Assembly (NCBI GenBank): GCA_013152795.1
Contig: JAADFS010000011.1
Coordinates: 1 to 14,216 of the forward strand
Direction of reading: 5' to 3'
Source of the DNA: Deferribacteres bacterium
GTDB lineage: Bacteria > Nitrospirota > Thermodesulfovibrionia > UBA6902
Length of the DNA: 14,216 bases
The position numbers were made by a program, and so were the translations under genes. Below are positions 1-5,861 of this stretch, in pieces. The notes under the pieces were generated by a model. The model made no database searches. It saw nothing but the letters and a program-made list of their open reading frames with translations, and was not told the DNA's origin. How positions within the stretch are numbered: position 1 is the stretch's first letter; each line of letters begins with the position of its first letter.

Positions 1-654
1 GCCGTGGAAATCAAGGTGGTCCTGGGAAAAATTGGTGAATGCCGCAACGTCGAATGCACAGCCATCCACCCTCCTGAGCGCAAGCGCATGCGAGGACACC
101 TCAAGAACGGCATATTCCATTTTATTGTTTACCATCTCGCTTAAATACCTCTGCAGGTCCAGGGACTCCGGGGTCGTGTTGGACGCAGGCATGATCCTGC
201 CGCCGGTTATGTACCGGACAGAGCCCAGCAGGCCGGCGCTCCTGCCGCCGGCATTAATGATATTCCTTGTAATATAACTTGTTGTGGTCTTTCCGTTTGT
301 GCCGGTTATGCCGGCCAGTGACAAACGTTCAGAAGGATGTCCGTAAAAGGCGGCGGAAATGAGGGCCAGGGCTTCCCTGCTGTCAGAGACCTCGATATAT
401 GCGGTACTGTTGCGTGCGGTGGTATCCAGCGCATCCATTGTCTCCACTGCATGCTCTCCGACCACAGCAGCAGCCCCCCTGCTTAATGCATCCCTTATAT
501 AATCATGCCCGTCACAGGTGAACCCCCTGACGGCCACAAAGAGAAAACCTTCGCCGACCAGTCTCGAATCATAGGCTATACCCTTTATTTCCCTGCTTAA
601 AGGCCCTGTTATCCTTTTTGTCCTTATACATTTTAAAAGTTCTGATATTGTCAT
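1..654 (-). CDS. murE: UDP-N-acetylmuramyl-tripeptide synthase MurE, N-terminal part (cut by window edge)
   Basis: Cytoplasmic Mur ligase that adds the third residue of the peptidoglycan stem peptide to UDP-MurNAc-L-Ala-D-Glu using ATP. The visible 218 residues begin MTISELLKCI. They contain the N-terminal UDP-binding domain with the AYDSR motif (27-31), then the ATP-binding P-loop GITGTNGKTT (115-124), the NTTPES motif (159-164), and EVSSHAL (185-191) followed by DVAAFTNFSQDHLDFHG (202-218), which are hallmark MurE sequences. The frame is open to the window edge, so the C-terminal domain is missing. That domain holds the residues that choose diaminopimelate or lysine, so amino-acid specificity cannot be read here. 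The ATG at 654 is the only standard start: no in-frame ATG, GTG or TTG occurs between it and the in-frame stop at 718-720. A G-rich stretch (GGCGGGGC) precedes it and is a modest ribosome binding site. The gene lies 63 bp after ftsI in the usual dcw order. Confidence 0.97.
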   Translation of the reverse strand, partial: MTISELLKCIRTKRITGPLSREIKGIAYDSRLVGEGFLFVAVRGFTCDGHDYIRDALSRGAAAVVGEHAVETMDALDTTARNSTAYIEVSDSREALALISAAFYGHPSERLSLAGITGTNGKTTTSYITRNIINAGGRSAGLLGSVRYITGGRIMPASNTTPESLDLQRYLSEMVNNKMEYAVLEVSSHALALRRVDGCAFDVAAFTNFSQDHLDFHG

Positions 655-717
655 CTGCCCCGCCGGGAAGTACCCGCTGCAAATACTGCCGGGATACGTC
701 CCGCTGAAAACTCTCCT

Positions 718-2514
718 CTAACGCGGCGTGCTGGCAAGAACAATCTGGTTCTCCTCCCTTTCCATAGGCACGTCAAGATATGCAAATGTATGCTCCACGA
801 TATTTTTGAATACCGGCGCGGCGACCACCCCGCCGTACACAGAGCCCTTGGGCTCATATATAACAACTATAAGCGCTATCCTCGGATTATCCGCAGGCAC
901 AAAACCCACGAATGAACTTACGTATCTCTTTCTCGAATAACGTCCTGTCCGGGGATCGAATATCTGGGCGGTGCCTGTCTTGCCGGCCACCAGGTTCCCC
1001 TTGATATACGCCTTTGTCGCTGTGCCTCCTTCTTCCACCACGGTCTTCAGGATATCCCTGACAACCGCGGCCGTCTCTTCGGAGATGACCCGCCTCCTGA
1101 CCGTGGGCGATACACTCTTGACAGGCTTGCCCGCCGGTGAGATTATGTCGGATACAACATAGGGCTTCATCAGCACCCCCCCGTTGGCAATGGCCGCATA
1201 CGCCGCCAGAAGCTGCAGGGGTGTCACTCCTATCTCCTGGCCGATTGACAATGCCGCAAGCGATGTGCCCGACCAGTCCTCCGTCTTTCTGAGAATGCCC
1301 CTCACCTCGCCGGGGAGGTCTATGCCCGTCTTCTTCCCGAAACCGAATTTTCTTATGTAGTTATAGTACCTCTCCTTCCCGAGTTTAAGGCCTATCTGTA
1401 CTGCGCCGACATTGGATGACTTCTGTATAACCTCGGGAAAGGTGATTATCTCGTGTTTATGGACATCGCGGATACGTTTTCCGCCCACGACAATATATCC
1501 CTGCGATACGTCAAACTCCTCATCCAGCCCGACCACCCCCTCTTCAAGCGCGGCGGCAGCCAGCACGGCCTTCATGGTCGAGCCCGGCTCATAGAGGTCG
1601 GTGATGGCCCTGTTGCGCCTCTGGTAGGGGCGGGATTTACCCGGAAAGTTGGGGTCATAAGTGGGCCTGTCGGCCATTGCGAGGATCTCGCCTGTCATGG
1701 GATTCATCATTATCGCGACGCCGGCCTTTGCCTTCCATTTCTTCACTGCGGCGGACAGTTCCTTTTCAACAATATACTGGAGCCTCTCATCTATGGTCAG
1801 CAGGAGATTATTGCCGGCAACTGCCTCCCTGACGTCGCCGGAGAGACTGTTGCCGCGTGCGTCCATGCTCACATAGACACTGCTTGCCTCACCGCGCAGG
1901 TATTTATCATACATGAGCTCGATGCCGGCTATTCCCTTGTTGTCTATATCCGTAAAACCCAGGATATGCGATGCGGTGAACCCCTTGGGATAATAACGTT
2001 TCGACTCCGTTAAAAAACCCAGCCCGCCGTACCCGGCCTGTTCCCTCAATGCACTGACTTTAAGCGCGGTGTTCATATCCAGTTTCCTTGCAAGCCAGAT
2101 GAAATCCCTATCTTTTTTTTTCAGTAGGGTCATGTTCAGCTTTTTTGACGAGACCTTTATCAGGGGCGCCAGTTCCCTGGATAAATTCCGCGTATCCTTT
2201 ATTTTCGAAGGCACTGCATACAGCGAGTCCGCCTCCACGCTCGTCGCCATCTCTCTCATCCGCCTGTCCCATATTATCCCCCTCTGGGGTATTAATATCT
2301 CTTTGACCGTGTACTGCTCGGCCGCCCTTTCAGCGAGCTTCTTGTGGTCAATGACCATCAGGTTTACAAGCCGCAGAAAGATAACCGCAAAACCGAAAAG
2401 GATGACGGTGACGAGCACGCTCGACCTCTTCCTGCTCCTCTGAAAAGGTATCCTTACGGGATCCTCATCCCACAGTTTCCGTGTCTCTGTCTTCTGCCGC
2501 CTTCTCTTAGCCAT
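718..2514 (-). CDS. ftsI: Septal peptidoglycan transpeptidase FtsI (class B penicillin-binding protein, PBP3/PBP2B type)
   Basis: Membrane-anchored D,D-transpeptidase that crosslinks septal peptidoglycan with FtsW and the FtsQLB complex. The 598 residues show a basic cytoplasmic tail, one transmembrane segment (about 32-54), and a periplasmic PBP dimerisation/pedestal domain with QRGIIWDR (77-84). The transpeptidase domain follows (about 255-575). All three catalytic motifs are present: S312-T-M-K315 (acylated serine), S366-S-N368 and K512-T-G514. It ends at residue 598 with no PASTA repeats, unlike Firmicute PBP2x or SpoVD proteins. Its place between ftsL and murE supports FtsI rather than the elongation enzyme MrdA. 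The ATG start follows AAGGGAA, 9 bp after the ftsL stop, so translation is probably coupled. The family is certain; the divisome role rests on gene order. Confidence 0.97.
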   Translation of the reverse strand: MAKRRRQKTETRKLWDEDPVRIPFQRSRKRSSVLVTVILFGFAVIFLRLVNLMVIDHKKLAERAAEQYTVKEILIPQRGIIWDRRMREMATSVEADSLYAVPSKIKDTRNLSRELAPLIKVSSKKLNMTLLKKKDRDFIWLARKLDMNTALKVSALREQAGYGGLGFLTESKRYYPKGFTASHILGFTDIDNKGIAGIELMYDKYLRGEASSVYVSMDARGNSLSGDVREAVAGNNLLLTIDERLQYIVEKELSAAVKKWKAKAGVAIMMNPMTGEILAMADRPTYDPNFPGKSRPYQRRNRAITDLYEPGSTMKAVLAAAALEEGVVGLDEEFDVSQGYIVVGGKRIRDVHKHEIITFPEVIQKSSNVGAVQIGLKLGKERYYNYIRKFGFGKKTGIDLPGEVRGILRKTEDWSGTSLAALSIGQEIGVTPLQLLAAYAAIANGGVLMKPYVVSDIISPAGKPVKSVSPTVRRRVISEETAAVVRDILKTVVEEGGTATKAYIKGNLVAGKTGTAQIFDPRTGRYSRKRYVSSFVGFVPADNPRIALIVVIYEPKGSVYGGVVAAPVFKNIVEHTFAYLDVPMEREENQIVLASTPR

Positions 2515-2523
2515 TTCCCTTCA

Positions 2524-2856
2524 TTACCTCATCGATGCCCTGTAAGGACCGGCCTGTGCCGTCCTTTTCACAAAAAACACATTCTCCCTCTCCGGCATGG
2601 TCATGCCGAGGCGTTTCACCGCCATGTCTTCAATCTTCTGAGTAGAATAGAGACTTGCGCTCTGGGCGACCACCATCTTCCTCTCGCGCACGAGGTCGGC
2701 CTTGAGTCTGTTAAGCCTTCCGAGCTCATACTCGAGGTTGAATACCGCTGTCCGCAGCGACACAATGGCAAAGAGGCACACACAGACATAAAGGAAAAAA
2801 CCGGCCTTTATCAGTGTTGTCCTCTTACGCGTGTTCTTTATCCTCCTGCCGCTCAT
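2524..2856 (-). CDS. ftsL: Cell division protein FtsL
   Basis: Small bitopic divisome protein, 110 residues. In characterised bacteria FtsL pairs with FtsB (DivIC) and FtsQ and helps activate FtsWI. The sequence has a strongly basic N-terminus (SGRRIKNTRKR), one transmembrane helix (about 15-34), then a periplasmic leucine-containing heptad-like coiled coil (about 38-70: LEYELGRLNRLKADLVRERK). A C-terminal segment KIEDMAVKRLGMTMPE (74-89) matches the 'IE..A...LGM..P' pattern of the FtsL/DivIC family. FtsL is poorly conserved, so the call depends on this architecture together with its position between rsmH and ftsI. The ATG overlaps the rsmH stop by four bases (ATGA), and GGGAGAGGAT just upstream is a strong ribosome binding site inside the rsmH 3' end. 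Confidence 0.92.
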   Translation of the reverse strand: MSGRRIKNTRKRTTLIKAGFFLYVCVCLFAIVSLRTAVFNLEYELGRLNRLKADLVRERKMVVAQSASLYSTQKIEDMAVKRLGMTMPERENVFFVKRTAQAGPYRASMR

Positions 2857-3737
2857 ATCCTCTCCCCCACCCTCATTTTTGCGCTTCTTGATGAGGGATT
2901 CGCCCTCTGTTCCGCCTGTCCCGGGACCACCGGTTTTCTGGTTACTATCATGAACCGTCCTTCCTTTGCCAGTTTTTTGAATGCATTTTTAACAATCCTG
3001 TCCTCCAGGGAATGATAAGAAAGAACGCACAACCTCCCCCCCTTCTCAAGGAGGGACGCCCCTTCTTCGATTGCAGCGGTCAGCTCTTCAAGCTCCCTGT
3101 TGACCTCGATCCTGATCGCCTGAAACGTCCTTGTCGCAGGGTGGATCCTGCCCCTTCTGCCCACCGCCCTGCTGATTATATCCGCAAGCTCCTTACAGGA
3201 TTCAACCGGCCTCCTGCGCCGCGCATTGACTATGGCCCTTGCTATCTTCCTGCTGTGTCTTTCCTCACCGTACCTGTAAATAATGTCGGCCAACTCCTTT
3301 TCAGAGTATGTGTTCACCACTTCTCTGGCGGTAAGGCCCTGCCCCTGGTCCATCCTCATGTCAAGGGGCTCATCCCTGAGAAAGCTGAACCCCCTGCCCT
3401 CTGACTTCAGGTGCAGCGCAGAGACACCGATGTCAAGCAGGATACCGCTGACAGCGGCATAACCGAGGTTACTGACAATATCTCTCATGTCCGAGAAGTT
3501 CCCCCTGACAAGGTGAACATTCCCGAACTCCTTTAAACGCTCCCTTGCTGCCTCTATGGCCTTTTCGTCCCTGTCTATGCCTATCAATGTGCACCTCCCG
3601 GCGCGCCGGAGAATATACGCGGCATGACCGCCTGTGCCGACCGTTGCATCAACATATATTCCGTTTTCCCTTATTTTCAATGCCTCAAGCACCTCCTCCG
3701 GCATAACAGGGACATGGATTATCTCCGGTTCCAGCAT
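2853..3737 (-). CDS. rsmH: 16S rRNA (cytosine-1402-N4)-methyltransferase RsmH (MraW)
   Basis: S-adenosylmethionine-dependent methyltransferase that modifies N4 of C1402 in the ribosomal P site of 16S rRNA. The 294 residues are close to the normal family length. Visible family motifs are HVPVMPEEVLEAL (8-20), the SAM-binding loop DATVGTGGH (30-38), the acidic GIDRDEKAI (53-61), LLDIGVSALHL (100-110), RGFSFLRDEPLDMRMD (115-130), HPATRTFQAIRIEVNREL (199-216), SYHSLEDRIVK (240-250) and the C-terminal NPSSRSAKMRV (280-290). The ATG directly abuts the mraZ stop codon (TAA then ATG). No clear Shine-Dalgarno is visible before it, so translation probably depends on ribosomes finishing mraZ. The 3' end overlaps ftsL by four bases. 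It is the second gene of the standard dcw cluster. Confidence 0.98.
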   Translation of the reverse strand: MLEPEIIHVPVMPEEVLEALKIRENGIYVDATVGTGGHAAYILRRAGRCTLIGIDRDEKAIEAARERLKEFGNVHLVRGNFSDMRDIVSNLGYAAVSGILLDIGVSALHLKSEGRGFSFLRDEPLDMRMDQGQGLTAREVVNTYSEKELADIIYRYGEERHSRKIARAIVNARRRRPVESCKELADIISRAVGRRGRIHPATRTFQAIRIEVNRELEELTAAIEEGASLLEKGGRLCVLSYHSLEDRIVKNAFKKLAKEGRFMIVTRKPVVPGQAEQRANPSSRSAKMRVGERI

Positions 3738-4190
3738 TTACAGGTCAAGGCTCTTTAATTCTTCCTTGTATGCATCCTTGTCGATTTTTGTCGGGTCTGC
3801 TACTCCCTCGTATTCACTCCTGTCCCATATCTCTATCCTGTTGCAGAGTCCTATGAGCACCACCTCGCTGTTCAGACCCGCATCCGTTCTGAGCGCTGCA
3901 GAGACAAGCACCCTTCCCTGCCTGTCAATTTCACACTCGACTGCGGAACCGATGACCCTCCGCGTATAATATTTGACTGCATCGGATGTCTGCGGCATCC
4001 TGCTGACTTTGTCCGTCAGTTTCTGCCATTCATCAACCGGATAGGCGCACAGGCAGCGGTCGAATACCTCGTTTGTTATAATTAATTTGGAAGAGTGGTT
4101 TGAGGAAAGAATCTCCCGGAAGGGGGCGGGAATTATTAATCTGCCTTTTGGATCCAGACTGTTGTAGTGCTTACCTGAAAACCCCGGCAC
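3738..4190 (-). CDS. mraZ: Transcriptional regulator MraZ
   Basis: DNA-binding protein with two AbrB/SpoVT-like half-domains. In studied species it forms ring-shaped oligomers and represses or otherwise controls its own dcw operon. The 150 residues show the two internal repeats: DPKGRLIIPAPFRE (13-26) and DRQGRVLVSAALR (89-101), each with the conserved D-x-x-G-R. The start is GTG at 4190, chosen because GGAGGAAAC lies directly before it and the protein then begins with the typical FSGKHYNSLDPKGR. As first gene of the cluster it is preceded by a strong promoter and a triple GTGG repeat, described separately, that fits autoregulation. Its TAA stop is immediately followed by the rsmH ATG. Confidence 0.97.
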   Translation of the reverse strand: MPGFSGKHYNSLDPKGRLIIPAPFREILSSNHSSKLIITNEVFDRCLCAYPVDEWQKLTDKVSRMPQTSDAVKYYTRRVIGSAVECEIDRQGRVLVSAALRTDAGLNSEVVLIGLCNRIEIWDRSEYEGVADPTKIDKDAYKEELKSLDL

Positions 4191-4194
4191 GTTT

Positions 4195-4223
4195 CCTCCA
4201 CTTTATACCACTTTATACCACTC
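4195..4223 (-). promoter_or_regulatory. Predicted MraZ operator: three GTGG boxes with 10-bp spacing
   Basis: On the minus strand GTGG begins at 4221, 4211 and 4201, exactly one helical turn apart. The ten bases AGTGGTATAA are repeated perfectly twice (4222-4213 and 4212-4203), and a third GTGG box runs straight into the mraZ Shine-Dalgarno (GGAGG, 4199-4195). Copies two and three are preceded by AA and read AAAGTGG, which matches the Mycoplasma MraZ box. The spacing matches the TGGGN-N5 repeats bound by E. coli MraZ. The array begins at the predicted transcription start, so bound MraZ would block RNA polymerase. The repeats are seen directly; binding is inferred from the family. Confidence 0.85.
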
Positions 4224-4228
4224 TATTC

Positions 4229-4257
4229 AGTATAGGAGGCTTACAAATACTTGTCAA
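4229..4257 (-). promoter_or_regulatory. Sigma-70 promoter of the mraZ-dcw operon
   Basis: A perfect -35 TTGACA (4257-4252) and a near-consensus -10 TATACT (4234-4229) are separated by exactly 17 bp on the minus strand. The expected transcription start is near 4222, giving a 5' leader of about 32 bases before the mraZ GTG. The MraZ boxes start at that point. This is the strongest promoter-like sequence I can see in the window. Confidence 0.85.
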
Positions 4258-4304
4258 GTGGAAAATGGGGAAAAAAGCCGATCCCTATATTTTGTGGTTT
4301 GATT

Positions 4305-4333
4305 TTTTTACAGATACTATTTATAGGTGTCAA
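4305..4333 (-). promoter_or_regulatory. Possible upstream second promoter for the dcw operon
   Basis: A second perfect TTGACA (4333-4328) is followed 17 bp later by TAAAAA (4310-4305), four of six matches to the -10 consensus, in an AT-rich stretch. It lies about 76 bp upstream of the main promoter. The weak -10 makes activity uncertain, and chance is plausible in this AT-rich spacer. Confidence 0.25.
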
Positions 4334-4367
4334 AAAATGGGAAAAAGAGGACGGCCGGGCGGACAGT

Positions 4368-5363
4368 CTATACCCCGACGAGGTTCTCAAGTGCCTCAAG
4401 CTGTTTTGTCTCACCCATGGCCACAAGGGTGTCTCCCGGCTTTATGACGGTTGCGGATGTGGGATTGAATTCCATCTCACCGGTCTCTCTCTTTATGGCA
4501 ACGATTATTATCCCCAGTTCCTTCCTGATGCCGCATTCATCAAGGCTGCGGTTTACAATATGCGATGTACCCTTTACCCTGATCTCCTCCATCTGCAGCT
4601 CGAGGTTCCCGCTCCGGGTGGCGAACTCGATAAAGTCCACCACAGCGGGCTTAAGTACCGTGTGCGCAATCCTCAATCCCCCGAGGTGATACGGCGAGAT
4701 GACCTTGTCCGCACCGGCCCTGAGAAGCTTTTGACCGGCACCTTCCTCGCTTGCCCTTGCCACGATCCTGAGCTTTGGATTCAGCCCCCTGGCGGACAAC
4801 ACTACATAGAGATTGTCCGCATCCGTTGAAAGCACGGAGATGAGGCCGAGGGCCCTCTCAATACCCGCATCTTTAAGGACACTGTCCTGTGTTGAATCAC
4901 CCTGAAGGGAAAGTATGTCCTTTTCCATGGTTGCAAGCACATCCGGGTCTTTCTCAACTACAATAAAATTGGCCCTGTTCTGGATCATCTCCCTGCAGAC
5001 GATCCTCCCCATTCTTCCGTAACCGCATATGATGTAATGATTTTTCAGGCTCTTTATCTTTTTGTTCAATTTTCTCCTCCCCAGGATATCCCTTATCTCG
5101 CCTTCTATGAGCACCCTGGCGCCGACACCAAGTGCATAGAACATTGCGCCGACACCCGTGAGTATCAATATGATCGTAAAGACCCTTCCCGTCGCCGAAA
5201 GCCTGTGAACCTCTTCATAGCCCACTGTCGTAAGCGTAATAATTGTCATATACAGTGAATCGAAGAGTCCCCATCCCTCAAGGAGTGCATATCCTGCCGT
5301 TCCGAATGATATAACCAGTATTATAACGCCGGCCGGGGGTATTATCCGCTGTTTAACATTCAC
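4368..5363 (-). CDS. Two-transmembrane potassium channel subunit with RCK (TrkA-N/TrkA-C) domains
   Basis: Probable inner-membrane K+ channel of the MthK/YugO type, gated by a cytoplasmic RCK ring that binds ligand. The 331 residues show TM1 (about 8-28), a pore loop with selectivity filter TTVGYE (45-50), and TM2 (about 60-85). A Rossmann-like RCK-N domain has the nucleotide-binding GYGRMG (114-119) and an acidic VVEKDP (135-140) at the end of the second strand. An RCK-C/TrkA-C domain covers about 247-331, with GDTLVAMG near its end. The GTG start at 5363 is preceded by a GAGG about ten bases upstream. The gene overlaps the preceding Mut7-C gene by 11 bp, so the two are probably translated together. 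The TAG stop is 177 bp from mraZ, and I see no strong terminator after it. The channel family is clear; ligand and physiological role are not readable. Confidence 0.93.
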   Translation of the reverse strand: MNVKQRIIPPAGVIILVISFGTAGYALLEGWGLFDSLYMTIITLTTVGYEEVHRLSATGRVFTIILILTGVGAMFYALGVGARVLIEGEIRDILGRRKLNKKIKSLKNHYIICGYGRMGRIVCREMIQNRANFIVVEKDPDVLATMEKDILSLQGDSTQDSVLKDAGIERALGLISVLSTDADNLYVVLSARGLNPKLRIVARASEEGAGQKLLRAGADKVISPYHLGGLRIAHTVLKPAVVDFIEFATRSGNLELQMEEIRVKGTSHIVNRSLDECGIRKELGIIIVAIKRETGEMEFNPTSATVIKPGDTLVAMGETKQLEALENLVGV

Positions 5364-5835
5364 TGTTAAGAACCTCAGACAGTTTTTTCCGCCACTTCTC
5401 GGGATGTGTCCCCCGCCAGTAGAACCTGCCGCATTTCATACACCGCTTGAAACCGTCCGACGTCCGGTATACATAATCCGGCACGTGCGCCCTTGCCTGT
5501 TCCCTGGGGACACTCACCAGGATACTGTTGCACAGGGAGCACCTGCTTGGAGAATGTTGTTTCAGCCGGCCGGACTCACTGCAGGGGAGCAGGTGGAATG
5601 TGGTGATGACCGTTCTCAGTTGGTCGAATGTATCGTTTTCATCAAGCAGCAGGAAATTCTTCACGCCCCTTCTCTTCACCAGGCGCGTATCCCTTGTAAG
5701 GAGCGTCCTGCCTTCCTCCCGCGCGGTTTTCACGAGGAGGCCGTCTTCAATACGAGAGAAATACAACGTATCATAGCCGAGCAGCCTTAACCACCTGGCA
5801 AGGCGGCCGAGCATTGAATCGGCAATGAATTTCAT
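5353..5835 (-). CDS. Mut7-C family protein (PIN-like nuclease fold with C-terminal zinc ribbon)
   Basis: Predicted RNase-like protein of 160 residues. The N-terminal half, KFIADSMLGRLARWLRLLGYDT (2-23), then LLTRDTRLVKRRG (45-57), is the typical Mut7-C/DUF82 signature. Asp6 and Asp49 sit where PIN-fold proteins place metal-binding acids. The C-terminal half is a zinc ribbon with Cys99-x-x-Cys102 and Cys132-x-x-Cys135, followed by the family motif GRFYWRGTHPEKW (136-148). RNase activity is predicted from fold, and no specific substrate is known to me. The gene starts 26 bp after the rpoC stop with only a minimal GGA five bases before the ATG, so it probably rides on the rpoBC transcript and is translated weakly or by coupling. 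Its end overlaps the potassium channel gene. Confidence 0.9.
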   Translation of the reverse strand: MKFIADSMLGRLARWLRLLGYDTLYFSRIEDGLLVKTAREEGRTLLTRDTRLVKRRGVKNFLLLDENDTFDQLRTVITTFHLLPCSESGRLKQHSPSRCSLCNSILVSVPREQARAHVPDYVYRTSDGFKRCMKCGRFYWRGTHPEKWRKKLSEVLNSEC

Positions 5836-5861
5836 GCGAGTCCATGTGTGCGAATCCGCGG

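Noticed and set aside
651..866. A 71-codon minus-strand frame overlapping the ftsI end and the murE start.
   Set aside because: It is out of frame with both genes, which have clear motifs across the same bases, and its translation is low-complexity and arginine-rich with no family resemblance.
4335..4370. GC-rich stretch followed by a T run after the potassium channel stop (minus strand), resembling a terminator.
   Set aside because: The bases before CTCTTTTT do not form a stable inverted repeat (GTCC occurs as a direct, not inverted, repeat), so I do not call an intrinsic terminator.
5843..5845. An ATG on the minus strand slightly upstream of the Mut7-C gene start.
   Set aside because: It is out of frame with the Mut7-C reading frame; the start at 5835 gives the family's typical N-terminus.
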